64,000 nt of DNA from Bimastos eiseni (Eukaryota; Annelida; Clitellata; Crassiclitellata; Lumbricidae): NCBI GenBank assembly GCA_959347315.1, contig OY365807.1:10936192-11000191 (forward strand). Reading direction: 5' to 3'. The notes beneath the pieces are model-generated. The model had not been told where the DNA came from. It saw only the letters and a list, made by a program, of their open reading frames with translations, and did not search any database. Positions within the stretch are counted from its first letter, which is position 1, and each line of letters begins with the position of its first letter. Position numbers and translations under genes: made by a program. Positions 1 through 13,000 of this stretch are shown here, piece after piece.

Positions 1-129
1 AGTGCTCGCGCGCTCTACGGTTAAATAGCCTGAGCTGCAGCTGGCGCGTGTTGAGATGCCCACACGTGGACGATTCAGAGCAGACGATGGTAGCCGATCA
101 ATTGATTGGGAGAGGGGGAAGTTAGCTGA

Positions 130-430
130 TGATGCTGGTTACAGTTGAGGGAAAAGAGGGAGAGGAAAAGATCAAGAGGAGGGAGAAGGAGAAGAAGAGG
201 AAAGGCAGAGAAGAAGAAGGAAAAGATCACGAGAAGGAAGGTGTACAGAAGAAGTAGGAGACGCAGAAAGGACTGAGGATGATGAGGAGGAAGAAGAGGA
301 GAAGGGGTGGAATAGGAGGGGAGGGGAAGGTAGGAGGAATGCGAGGATAATGTCGAGGAAGAATATAACATGGAAAGAAAAGAAAAAAAGGAAGAAGATG
401 AGTGAGAAGAGAAGGGCAACGATGCCATAA
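130..430. repeat. Purine-rich (GA/GGA) tract
   Basis: Strongly purine-rich on the plus strand (AGGAGGAAGAAGAGGAGAAG-type). Minus-strand Ser/Phe/Leu-rich ORFs over it are composition artefacts. Confidence 0.85.
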
Positions 431-464
431 CAGGTCAGACAGAGAAGGAGGATAAATAAAACGT

Positions 465-594
465 AAATGGCAGGCAGGCAGACAGACAGACAGACAGACG
501 GACAGACGGACGGACGGAGGGATGGATGGATGGATGGATGGATGGATGGATGGATGGATGGATGGATGGATGATGATCGATCGAGCGATCGATA

Positions 595-629
<35 letters not shown>

Positions 630-633
630 AGAC
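465..633. repeat. Compound tetranucleotide array
   Basis: Successive blocks of (GGCA), (GACA), (GACG), (GGAT), a GATC-rich junction, and (GATT). Each block differs from the next by one base, suggesting stepwise mutation and expansion of one microsatellite. Confidence 0.95.
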
Positions 634-901
634 AGTAAGACAGGTATATATGTTACAGGCAATGTATGAATTCAGGAATTTCATAAAAATTCTGTATTTT
701 GTAAATTTGTAAAATTCCCGATTTACTCAGGCATTTTACAAAATTCCTGATTAAACCAAGGATTACAGACAATCCTTGAAAGTCGGCGGTGAAAATTTGA
801 CAGATTGCCTGATGTGAATGTTTACAGAAAGTTAATTAACAATAAGTTATGCTTCTCTCTTTGACTTTTTCGCACATCATAAATTAATTTTAAAAGATGT
901 A

Positions 902-1450
902 ATGAACAAGGAAGATTGCGTAAATGGCTCAGAGATTGAACAGATTCGTCTTACTATAATTAATCAAGCACAACGTAAGCGAGCTCAGGATTCCATGGTC
1001 GACCAGGCGGAGCGCATGGTAAAGCATAGCCGAATAATAAATGTTGTCGCAAACCCAGGAGACAACATTACCATACCAATACCCCTCGTTGGCAGAGGAA
1101 GGGGAAATCCTCAGAACCCAGCCTACTGGGTGTTGTTAGTGGCCGTGACGAAAATGTCCTCTACCGCAATGCTGTAAGGGCAGGAATATTGAACAGATAA
1201 TAAATACTCACGAAATCAATTCGATTAGTGCATACTCAGGCTATTCGCTACTGATGATGTTTGAATAGAGCAGGAACTTGAACTCTGAAGGGTGTTTCAG
1301 TTAGAGTAAAATTGCGGAGGACAGCGGTTTGTGAAATGCAACTGTTCAGAGGCAAATGTCTCAAAGCCGAAGCTAAAAATACAATAGTCAATGTCATTCG
1401 AGTATGTCGTGTGAAACCAAAAACTAGAAATATGCATTCCATTGACAAAG
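902..1450 (+). pseudogene. C-terminal relic of a KRBA2-like, integrase-type transposon-derived protein
   Basis: The plus strand reads QAQRKRAQDSMVDQAERMVK, then NPGDNITIPIPLVGRGRGNP. After a frameshift near 1115 it continues GVVSGRDENVLYRNAVRAGILN and, shifted again, KYSRNQFD (1210-1233), then GGQRFVKCNC (about 1317-1345). This order matches, from memory, the C-terminus of KRAB-A-domain-containing-2-like proteins of marine animals, which derive from transposon integrases. Multiple frameshifts and stops show it is dead. Upstream integrase sequence is absent. Confidence 0.65.
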
Positions 1451-2288
1451 CTGTGTGCTTAATATGACTCGTAATTAATTTAGGGCCTACTACTTATATT
1501 ACACTTTCAAATCGAATAACAGAAATTGATATTGTTACTTTCTTCTTTGAGATTTTCACACATCACTAAATTTGTCAGCAATTCATCAAATTTCCACCTT
1601 CAGCTTTCATTGATTGTCTAAAATTCCTGGTTTATTTAAGGATATAAAAAAATGCCTAATAAAATCGGGATTTTACAAATTCCCTAGAAATCAGACATTG
1701 TGCAAAATCCCTGGCTTCATACAGCGCCTGTTTACAACATACAAAGACCGGTGATGCATTCTGCATAATTTGTGTTTCATAGGATTTTTCATCAAACCAT
1801 ATAGGCCAACTCTTCGCAATCGCCGAGATCCTTTATCCTCCTCCTCCTCCTCCATTCGCGTCAAGGAATACACGTCATCCTGAAGACAGACGACAGTCTA
1901 TGTCAATATATACTCTGTTATGTTAATCATCTGCACCGGCAAATGCAATGTAGCATATACGCGGATATAATTTATTCTGATACGAAATGTTCGCTTTATT
2001 TTAGGTACATTGGTTTAAATAGATGAATCTTCAATCACGAACCGGAGGTTTGTCGTACACTTGAATATTGACAGACTGGGTTTACTGAATCGGAGATTGA
2101 AAGTGAAAAGGAAAAACCAGAGATGGAAACGGAATGCACTGAATCGAAAGCATCGACATCGTATGATCGTCATCATCGTCGTCGTCGTCATAATTATCAT
2201 CCTTTTCATACTTTGCTATCATTATTATCGTCGTAGTCATCATCGCCATCGTTTACTTTTCCATTATGATAGTCATCAGCTTTACTAA
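1451..2288. other. Intergenic DNA
   Basis: AT-rich, with a CTCCTCCTC tract near 1838-1853 and a (TCATCG/TCG) trinucleotide stretch at 2165-2270. No gene. Confidence 0.75.
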
Positions 2289-2428
2289 TTTCTTATTCAT
2301 TTTCAATGCCATTACTGACAGCAGCAGTCTCTGATGAGAGCATGTATGCAGGCATGCATAAACATACATATAGGGGCCTATACCTACATACATACATGCA
2401 AACATGCATACATACATTCACACATACA

Positions 2429-2462
<34 letters not shown>

Positions 2463-2556
2463 CATCCATGCATACATCCATGCATACTTACATGCATACA
2501 TACATATATACATACATACATATATACACACGTACACACACATACACAACTTCGTC
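2289..2556. repeat. (CATA)n array
   Basis: Degenerate to perfect CATA tetranucleotides with CATG/TATA interruptions, densest at 2385-2530. ORFs over it (Ile/His/Thr-rich) are artefacts. Confidence 0.95.
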
Positions 2557-2577
2557 ACTGGCCGTACTCTGACAGTG

Positions 2578-2613
2578 CCAGTCCCAAGACTCGATAAAAG
2601 AGGAGGGCGATGA
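2578..2613 (+). mobile_element. Short dispersed-element motif (CCAGTCCCAAG family)
   Basis: CCAGTCCCAAGACTCGATAA followed by AAGAGGAGGGCGATG. Close copies are at 15666-15700 (inverted) and 26510-26536. It probably belongs to the 3' part of a non-LTR element family. Confidence 0.5.
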
Positions 2614-3079
2614 TACTGGTGCTAATCAATAGTAATTAACATCTTTCTTAAGATGCAATGTCGTTAAACAGTAACTTACTATTGCTACAGTGCTACTTAC
2701 ATAAAGACACACAGATATATACCTTATATACATGCATGCACGCATGTAGACATGCAGTGTCATGCATGCATACTTTTAAAAATGAAGCGATATCGAGACA
2801 CGTTTGGAGAAGCATCCGCGTTAATTGGCAGAGCAGCTATTTTAAGTCATAATTAGATGATTCAAGAGCAAACGTAAACGGTTTACATTTCGAGAATGGT
2901 CATCAGTAAAAGAAACCAATTGATGATACTTTCAAAACTAGTTTACCAAGTAATTAACTTTAAATAGCCAACGATTGTAACTGCAGTGAGCTGCCAGACT
3001 GGATTGGCTGTTGAACAATGCACAGGCAGGCCGTGACAGTATTAATGTTAGTAAAAGCCCTAGACCTATAAGCCGACAT

Positions 3080-3178
3080 GGGGACATTCATAAATGACGT
3101 CACGCGCATAGAGGAGGGTCACACATTTGTGACAATGTGTAACGAGGTGGAGGGTCGACGAAATGTGACGTCACATTA
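3080..3178. repeat. Palindrome-rich relic with two TGACGTCA sites
   Basis: TGACGTCA at 3095-3102 and the 14-bp perfect palindrome ATGTGACGTCACAT at 3163-3176, separated by two GAGGAGGGTC/GGTGGAGGGTC words. The duplicated structure suggests a decayed dispersed repeat rather than a promoter. Confidence 0.5.
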
Positions 3179-3179
3179 T

Positions 3180-6100
3180 CACTTCAATCTTCGAAAGTAG
3201 TATTTTTTATTAAAAACTTTAGCACAGTTAAACAAGTTCCACTTAATTAGCAGTAATTGTTAACACAATTTACCAACACTAATTTTGATCATTGTGTTCT
3301 TAATTTTTGGATTGTTTACTTTTACGTTCGCTGTCAATTTTGGAGTTTTGGAAGTGAGGCAGCCATTCTGTAGCACACAATGTCATGCAGGAATCAATTA
3401 TCCCACTAAAACGCATAGGCAGCAGAGAGTCACTGCACGTACGATTATCCTATCCGTAGAGTCGACGTCAATGAAGGAGCAGCCATCTTTGTTCAGTCTT
3501 AATAATTCGGTTGAACGGTGATTGAATAAGCAAAGCTTGAATGAAGTGTGAAGGGATCGCAGAATTCGACACAAAAGGTTATTTTAGTCAATGTGATAAA
3601 CCAATCAAACTGAGGAAAACCGTGAAGCATCATCGAATGTTGGCGCTCATTTGCGGAAGACTTTGTCATCGGATTTTAATATTATTTACCCTCCTCCATG
3701 AGAAGAAGTTCCATATTACTGGGGTCAATCATAGTCGAATATATTAACTATAAGGCATTGCTCTCACTGTGGTCCCCGGTGGTTGGATACCAGCAGAGAT
3801 GTAGCTGTATATAGATTATAGAACATTCCTTTGAAAGAGAGAACGAACTATGAAACCAACGCCTATCTCGTTCTCAAGACAGGCTTACCTGAAGTTACAT
3901 CGAATCTCAAGTTAAATTCTGACGAAATGTGTATAATATGTACGCGTATATGTGTGAGTGCATGTCAAACATTCGATATTTACTTACATAAATTATATAC
4001 AAAACGCATATGTAATTCGTGCTAAGTTCCCCATGTAGGTCTAGGTCAGGCTACTCTTTAGATAGAAAGCACTCGTGACAATTTAATTGCCATCATCAGT
4101 CGGTAAAATTCATTATTGCTGTGGATTATCAGATGATTTATACTGTTTGAAGCGCCATATTTTTAGTCCAATACCACAGTGTTCACATTAGTTAATTGCT
4201 TTCGTCGATAAATTAAGATAAATTCAGAAGAGGGTTTGCGAAGCGTAAACTTCGACTCGTATGATGATTCAAAAATGTCGTGAGTTACGTCAACGTTAAC
4301 TTTAGTGATCACGAGAATCGTCATGAAGATGTCGTTTTAAGAAAACAGGACTACATAAAATCAGTACCCTAATCCGTATAGCTCGCACGTTCGCGACAGA
4401 AGACAGCCACCTAGCGAGTGGACGGTGAGAATGGCCCTCGGCGAATGTCAGAAGCTTCCACTTAATCGTAGATATTAATGTTCTTCCAAGAGCACAAACT
4501 AATTCGAGCGAAGACGCGGTGACCAACGATGCGTATCCATTGATACGATAATCCGTGTGCATGGTCACGTCAGAGCAGGCGTGTTTAGACATTGCACATT
4601 TCATGCTAAAGCCTACAATAAACAAGTTAAAGAGATCAAATGGACGAGAGTAATGGCTATGTGGACATAATGAGCAAATCTGTGAGGCCTGTGGAAGGGC
4701 GGGAGTGACGACAGTTAGTATACACGCACTTAACAGTCCAGTGAATTGTGTCGCACGTGGGCCATTTTAAGAGGCCGCTGACCGCTAATACTTGTGATAA
4801 TAAATCCATGGGGGCGGGGGTTAAGTTCTGGAAATACTTGAAACTCGTCTTTCCTACCAAACGACGTCGAGCTGCTTCCCATGACGAGTCCACCTATCTA
4901 ATCTAATCTAGGTTCACAGGTCTCTCTTATATATATATATATATATATATACATGCATGCATACATACATACATACATACAAACATACATACATACATAC
5001 ATACATATACATACATATATAATATAGGGCCTACATTTCTACACGCGCAGGCCTAAATTAGGCCTAATATAGCCTTTGTTACTGACGTTTGGACCATAAA
5101 GAAGCTGGTCATACTGACAACACTTTTGTGGACGCTGAGATATTTTCAAAGTTTTACATCACATTGCAATTCTAGTCATTCGTCCCTTGAATACCGACAG
5201 ACTAGGTGCAACTGGCAATGAATTACGTCGTTTTGATAATGTGCGTGAAAGGAATACACAATAAGACGTTGCGCATGAAAGGAATGCATAATTAGCCTAT
5301 TTATATATACCTCCACAGGTTTATGATTAACCTAGTTCATTGCTTATGTAGTGTATCTTGAAGCACGCGTGCTCGAAAACACTTGCCTATCTTCAATTCT
5401 TTATCAATTTATGACTTCTTATTATATGACGGCTCTTCATAAATATGACACTTTATAGTTCAAAGAATAGTGGGCCTCAAAGACCGGTAATTAAATTTAA
5501 CGGCTCAATTGTGCTATAATTAATAGACGTCTGTAGCCAACATTTTGCTGGCTACCTGCGCGTAAAATTGGCCCACATTCGGTTTATTGCGCGTCTAGGT
5601 TATTGTATAACAGAAACTTATTAATATCTAATGTTTGGTCTTTTTTTAACCCCACCGCAGATGTTCTCCGTTCAAACCAAATGCATGTTGCGCGTGCGTG
5701 CCACTCTGATTAAAGTGATGGGCAAATTAAATATTAATAATATTTTCGAGTTCTAAAACGGCGGCATCCTTGGAGTAAACTATGTCGAATCACAATTAAA
5801 AATTAATTGTCAATAGGAGGGCTAGGACTCGTGTACCGACTGCAGTCAACGACCTCTGACTGTGTCATAAGGCTCTTGATACAAAAATCCATTGTCCCAT
5901 TTACAAGCCGACTATGGGTAAACAGCATCGGTTATTGTCAGACAATCACTCATATGGCTGATCTGGACTAATTGTTAATAAGTAAGTAGTAAATGTTGGC
6001 GCTATACAAACGCGGAAACTAAATCATTCTGACAATCAAAGATTCAAGGACATGCTTGATAATGCAATCCTATAACCGGTTTTAAGTGTCCATTGAAGCC

Positions 6101-6699
6101 GGGCACTTTAAGACAAGTTAAGCAACAAAACATACGAAACAGTGGGCGGAAAACAGAAAAACAATTACGTGCCATCATCAAATCAAGCTGCTTAAAAATC
6201 TAACTTTGCATAGGCCTACTGTAGAAACATTGCAGCATTTTATATCGTCAACAACGTTACTATTTCCACCATAAGCACCACGCTTTTCGGTTGGAGTCTC
6301 CCGTTTGAACTCTAAACTACGATCAGGATTGTAACCAGGCATACAAGCAGACAAAGCAAGTCTCAAGTGTAAGGTTCCTCCTCGCCATATAATGCCGATC
6401 AATGAGCTGGTCTCCCAGACCAAGCCTGGAGTTAAGAGATTACATCAGTTTTTTATAGCGTTGAAAAAATGCTAGATTTTACACAGCCTACAAGGGGATC
6501 AAATAAAGGAGAGAAATTAAAAAACTTGGTTCATTGGTTAGCATAATGAGCCTTAAGTGCTAAACACATTCCTCAAACCTAGACTTTGATTTAGCGAAAG
6601 CTCAAGTAGAAACTGGATTTTAAAACACCTATAGCCTAGATTGCAGCCTCATTTCGCGAGGTGCGATTTTTGTATCGGGCGTTGCTCAAGCGGCATCAA
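3180..6699. other. Intergenic DNA upstream of SPTLC2
   Basis: Only short chance ORFs on both strands and a (TA)n/(CATA)n tract at 4928-5018. No conserved coding motif or RNA gene recognised. Confidence 0.75.
4928..5018. repeat. (TA)n and (CATA)n tract
   Basis: An AT dinucleotide run followed by CATA tetranucleotides. Confidence 0.95.
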
Positions 6700-6906
6700 C
6701 GATTGGTCATCAGACCAAAATAACACCGCCTAAATTTAGAAACCCGTTTGCTATTAGTTGTGATATAGGTCGATGACGTCATGCGTTATCATTATTGGTC
6801 CCTTCTCTGGCGTTTAATAAACGTGCTCGTCTATTGGTAGGTATTTGGGTCGCAAACGTCACGTTGCAATGCGATTGGTTGGCGTGTGGCTTAACAGTTG
6901 CACAAG
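6700..6906 (+). promoter_or_regulatory. Probable SPTLC2 promoter with four inverted CCAAT boxes and a CRE
   Basis: Four ATTGG motifs (inverted CCAAT, the NF-Y core) lie at 6702, 6794, 6833 and 6874. A perfect TGACGTCA (CREB/ATF site) is at 6774-6781, and a CGTCA half-site at 6857. No TATA box is evident. The ATG follows the last CCAAT box by about 30 nt, so the 5' UTR must be short or the start site dispersed. Assignment as a promoter is inferred from position and motif density. Confidence 0.6.
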
Positions 6907-7011
6907 ATGGCAGAGTTAGAGCAGAAACAGAGGTGGATGGGCGTAGAAGCAGTCAGAAACATGTCGAAAGAAAAAAGAAACGGATATATGAAGGAAAATA
7001 AGGAGAACGAG
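6907..7011 (+). CDS. SPTLC2: SPTLC2 exon 1 (residues 1-35)
   Basis: Starts at the ATG in context CACAAGATGG and ends at GAG before the donor GTAGGT (phase 0). It encodes a charged cytosolic N-terminus ([12 protein letters not shown]...) that is not conserved with vertebrates, as is usual for this end of the protein. The phase matches exon 2. No other ATG upstream is in frame with a recognisable SPTLC2 sequence. Confidence 0.85.
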
Positions 7012-10000
7012 GTAGGTATCTAAGAAGTTTTATTGATGGAAATTATTTCAGGTGACACGTAACGCCTCCCGAACGCTCTTCCTAACATCCCTAAGAGAAT
7101 ACGCCTTGGAGGGTGGGGGGTATCCAGCATGTTATCAGTTCGTAAAAATAGTTAACACTTAGGTATCCTGACGCACCTTGTAAGTCGAACTTGAATACGG
7201 TTCATATGGATAACAGAGGAAAACAGAGAAAAGTCATACGGCCCACTAGACTGGGCTACCCATGTGACATTAGATCCCTCTGTAATATCGACGGTCCACA
7301 TTCCCTAAGAACTGATAGTTCAAATAAGTTCATTTATGGGCGAAAGTGCAGTTTTTTGGATAGTACGGAGGTAGTTTAGTGTCCGGTCAGGCGCAGTGAG
7401 AGTCCGTTATGGTCTGTTAGGATCAGGTTAGGTTTCGTATTACAAGGTTACTGATGTTCTGAGGGTCGGTTACGGGCAGGATTAGGGTTAGTGTCGTCAT
7501 TAGCTTGTCGGAAGATACTGTACGATACCCGGTAGGCCTATATAAACGGCGTTACACGCACTGCAATACTGCGCTCACGCCGATTTTTGAGAGCAAGGGC
7601 ACAAAATACTATTCTGTAAGAATCCAAAAGAGCGTGACTGAACGGGTTTGGGTGGATGGTGAAGAGTTGGAGCAGATATGTGATAAGGGAGTACTCTAAG
7701 AGGTTGTAGGTTAGTGATAGGACTTGGAAGTGGATTCACTTCTGAATTTTTAACCAGTGGAGTAATTTTAAGATAGGGTGATATGCCGATGACGGCTTGT
7801 GCTAGTGAGTTTTGGATAAGCTGCAGACACTTGGGTGGATACTGGGTTGAGAAATAGGGAGTTAGTTGCAGTAATCAAGCTTTGAGTGGGCAATGGAGGT
7901 ATCAATAGCGTAGGTAGCCCTGAAGCCGAGGATTTGACCGGATGCAGTAGTGGTCACGAATGTGGATTGGTCAGAAGGGTGAGAACTGAATCGGGTCCAG
8001 ATTAGAGAAGGATGGATATGATTGAGAGAGTACCAAGATTATATACACAGGTTATTGAATGTGAAAGCGAGTTGAAGAGTTAGTTGGTGGGTGTTTTGAT
8101 CGGTCAGGAATTTTCTTGATTTGGTAGGGAAAGCAAAGGATGATAAATTCTATTTTGGAATTCTTTCACCCCAAGATACCGATTTACAGTGTGTGCGTCT
8201 TTTGCTTATCCCTGAGGTACCATTTTATCTGTTTTGAAACCAGTGATGACTCCCTGAGAGCCCAATCTTTCTGTCTTGATTTATATTGTATCTGCGATCT
8301 CTGCCTTATTGGAACACTCCAAAAATAGGTCAAGGATGTTTTGATTTGTATCATTAAGGTTATTTACAGTGTGAAAATTGACCCATAAAAATGTCAAATT
8401 GAAAAGTTGTTGAGAAGCAATCTGTTTAAAATGTGTGCATCAATTACGATATTCATTAGCTGGGGCTGTTGTTACATATTGATATTGAGAGTTCATCCGT
8501 CTGTATGTCTCTCTGCCTGTCTATATCTGTTTACTTACAAGTACATCTATCTGTCCAACTAAATTTCATTCCTCTTCTTGTAGTTTACTAATCTGGCTTG
8601 CATCATGCTCCTGCAGACTCTGAAAGACTAACAATTGCTTACACAATAGTATGGTTAAAGGTTGTGAAAATGTGCTTTTAATATTCAGGTCTACTTAAAT
8701 TTTTCTGCAAGGAGGCTGCTGTCCAAATAACTGAATCAGGTCAAAAGTTGATGAAATTTTTCTGGTCTCTAGTGTCCTCTGTTTATGACAATTTGCACTG
8801 GATTCGATTCTGTGGCTGCAGCTAGTATGTGGTTCTACCACAATCTCCAGTCAGACGGAGAGATGCATTCAGAGATACCCTAGCTGACCATACCATACCA
8901 TTCGGTCTCCAGGCCATCTTCCAGAAAATCAGCTGTTCGTTTCAAATAATCTGATGAGAGCCGTGAACAACATCGTTGTAGCCCCACGCACCTCAATCAT
9001 GATCATTTTGATCGTGACTGAAACTCAATAATGATCCTAATAACTGGGGCTAAACCAGCGGCTGATTTGATATTCTGCTAGTTGGGAATTTGTATGGATG
9101 CAGTGTGTTAAGTGATCAGTTTCTTGTTGGTTACTAGTGAGAAAAGAATGAGTTGTAGTTTGCTGCTATTTGTGCTTCAGACCAAATCTTCTACTGTGCC
9201 TCTGAGGTCTCTGGTTTATGGAGGCATATAGCTATAGATGAGCGATTATTTGACTTTATATTTCCATTCCAAATTGAAACAACACGAAAATAGTTTTCTT
9301 CTAATAGGATTACAATTGCCATTCTTTGTTCTTACCTTACCTTACCTTGCCCAATGCCTTACCCTACTCAGGCCCACCTTACCTTGGTTCACACTACCAT
9401 CATTTTTTCCTCCCTACCTTGTCTGACTTTTTCTTAAGCTTCTCTACCTACCTTGTCATGCATTTTCTATACTACCTGACTCTATTCTAACCTTCCTTAT
9501 TGAATTGATGTTGGCTGTGAATTTTATTGTTTTTGGGTAGCCATGTCTTGTGGAGTGACATGATGATGTATATACCCCATGTTCAACCACCTGGTACATA
9601 TGAAGCATCCCTGGCCCAATAATAATCAACTTGGGACTACATTCCTTTGCCCGTGGTATTCCCCTCCCACCTGAGTTATTACGATCCCCATGAGGCACCA
9701 TTCCTTCAGGTGAGAAAGTACCATCCAGGTATTTTACAGCAGACAGTCACCCACCTGGCTGATTAACATCCTATTGACCTTTGACCTTTGTCAGCTATCA
9801 TAAAACATTTCTTGGGTTCTGTCTTGGCTCTTCGCTTTCATTCACATACCTTGAGGCAAAAATCTCATGACAGTTTGTAACTGTGTGACCAGACAGAAAT
9901 TTCGGTCTCTAGGCAGGCAGTCACCGGTCTTTAAACTATCTTTAAAAAATTCATATTTTAACAAATTTAAATGCAGCAAAATCATTAATAAAAAGACATT

Positions 10001-13000
10001 AACGAAGACTAGAACTAAAAGACAAAAAAGCTTAAAATCTCCTTCACGTACATTCCAGATAAAAAAAAGCTCTGACTAATGCTCGCCTAGAACGTAAACG
10101 TTATGCACTTGCAATCTCCCATTTATAAGACATGTTATCCTTAACTGACAAACCAAGACCAGTACTTAAATAATTAAACTGGTGTCCATAACTGATAATT
10201 AATACCCGCCTATTCACCGTATTCATTGTACTATTAATTATCAACAGTTGGCATGTCTCTAAGATGTTTTAACATGGCAATAACCATCATAGATTTTAAG
10301 TCCAAACTGCTTAGATCTGCTGCAATCTATTCTCCTGACTCTTGACACACAGAAACCAAGCACTTTACTGTACACATTATTCCAACAAGGATTTAGTTTA
10401 CTCAGCTGAACTGCAACTAAGCAATATCTTAAAGCTGGTATAGGCCATAAAAAAATTATGTCTGCTGTAAGTTAAAGTCATTATTTGTTGGTGTCTGTTA
10501 AATCACTTTGTGCCACTTGAGAGAGTTGGTACTTACTTGTTAAACAATCAGGTAGCTGTTAAATCAAGGGGTACCTGCCAAACAGTCGTTGTTACCAGTT
10601 AAGCTAAGTGGTACATGCACCTGTAAAACACTGACCAGTACCTGTCTGTGGTAGTTACTGACTTTATCTTTCATTCTTATCTTTGCCATCAGCTTCGATA
10701 TTTTGGAGAGCCTCGAGTGTCGTGTCTGTGAGTAAGATGTAGTGTCATTAATTTGTGTATACCTTTAAAATGCTGATTTACCTGAAGTGTGTGTGTTCCT
10801 TGTGCAGTTTATTCATTGTTACTCTGACTAAATCTTAAAAGGGCTGACACTAGTCTGGCTAGGTTCTTCTAGACATAAACTGTCTGTTGTCGGAGAACAT
10901 TCGTTTCCGGCGGTCATAAATCAGTTTTCTCTAGTAATTCAAGGGTCACAATGATGCAATGGTGAACTATGTAGGATGAGTGGATGAATGGATAGCTGAA
11001 TGGATGGATGGATGGATGAAATGTGTGAAGATGAATGACCTGATGGCTGAATCGATGAGCATAATGATGAATGAATGAATGAGTGAGCGAATTGAGTAAA
11101 TTAGTTAGTCTGCTGTCTTTAGAAATAAGTGTTTATAGTCGGAGTGCATGTTAATCGTGACTGCTGTTCAAAGCAGTTTATGCATGGCTGGTCTTGTTCC
11201 TTTTTGTGCATCAATCAGTTTTTGTATGCTTAGGTGGTGAGCTGCTTAAGCCCTGCTACCTTACTTTACACTACAGCATGTGGTGTAGCTTACCATTGCG
11301 TTATATTGCCAATTGTAATGACATATTTATACAGCAACTCTTTGGATTAGCTTATCATTGAATACAGCTTTGTTGGCAGTTTCAGTGGTTTCGTTATAAG
11401 AAGGGATCAATGCTCAGAACTGTAGCAATATTATCCGATCAATTGTGTCTCGGTTACACTGCATCATGGTCATTTAATGCATCATGGTCATTTGATGCAT
11501 CATGGTCATTCAATGCATCACGGTCATTTAATGCATCATGGTTATTTAATGCATCATGGTTATTTAAGGCATCATGGTCATTTAAAAGTGATGCAACAGT
11601 TTATGAGCTGCTGTCAATCAACTCTGTAGCAGGTCTTACCTGTGACGGCTGTTTATAAAATACATGGACAGTTATCTTGACACACGTGTGGTGTGGTGTT
11701 ACGTGCTTGAACTTTAAAGTCCGAACAATAAGGGTTCATCCACTTATTTACTGAAGATGATGTATTTGTTTAATTTTTATACGTGCTTCCAGTGAGCTTT
11801 AAATTTTGTAATTTATTCAAACTTTGTTATGTACCGGTTATCTAGGACTCCAGATATGGTCACAATTAGTTAAATTGCTAATCAATTGGAATTAATTGTG
11901 TCTTGTAACCATTGATTAGAACTGCAGTTTGTTTAATTGATTATCTGATGACAGTGAAGAACACTGTGGTGGAGAGTAGGCAGTGGGGTTCGGTTGCTGG
12001 AGGCATGGAATGTGTGATAGGTGAGCATTGAATGGATAAGTGGGCTGGTTAACGTTTACGACATATCAGTTTTTAATTGGATTCTTTGCTAAATTGGACA
12101 TCCAGATTTGAAACCACTGGTAGTTTATGCAGATTTCCTTTTGTGATATGAATGAGAAGTGACTTTATTTATGGTTGTTGAGTCTGCTGGAAAAGCATAC
12201 ATTGGCTTGTGTGATTAAAGCAACTGAAGGTCAAATATATCTGATTTTGCTAGAGATTATAAATTTGAACTTTTCCACACAATGTCCACAGACATGGTTA
12301 GTAAATGACTTGTTACAGTCAAACAAAACGGCCAAACTATGTGCACATTTACAAAGTACAGTTAGCAAGTTAGTCAACCAAATGAACAGTGTCAAGCCAG
12401 TCAAATTGGCAAAGTTGCTGGTTTTTCCCAGAAGGATTAAAAAGTTGGTCTTAGGCCTTCTCATTGGGAACATAGCCAAAAATACTAGATAGCAATTTAA
12501 AGAGCAGTATTAGACATGGAACGACGATCCAATGAAAAGAACCTGGTATCCACAGCAAACAAAGGGTAGTTAAGAGCGCTGTCTGGTAAGTTGTGAACCG
12601 CCTGGAGTAATATATGATGTAAACAGTAAAACCCACAAGCCCCACACTGTACAATACCTTTTAAGTATCTTTTGTTGCCGTTATGTTTGGTCACTGGCGC
12701 ATTAATATTGCCCTTCTTCCAAGGTTCAGATGTGCAAACAGGATTATACAAGAGAAACTGAGGAATGGTCCAGTCAGCCAATGTGCCGCAGGAGAATGAC
12801 GACGTCAACGATGATGATGCTGTGGTGATAATGATGATGGTCATGCCACCTGTGCATGCAGTTATTAGTCTCATGGCACTTGTTGGGTATTGACTTTTGA
12901 CATGTTGCCTTATCTATTCCTCAAGTGTCATGCAGCTCTATTCACTGAGGGTATGCGTTGAAGGTATTCATTCAGGTGTAGTTTATGGTATTGTTGTTTT

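Noticed and set aside
172..684. 170-codon minus-strand ORF at the window start
   Set aside because: Translation of tetranucleotide and purine-rich simple repeats.
12497..12874. 125-codon antisense ORF in SPTLC2 intron 1
   Set aside because: Low-complexity Ile/Thr/Ser stretch from an ATG/ATC repeat; no family features.
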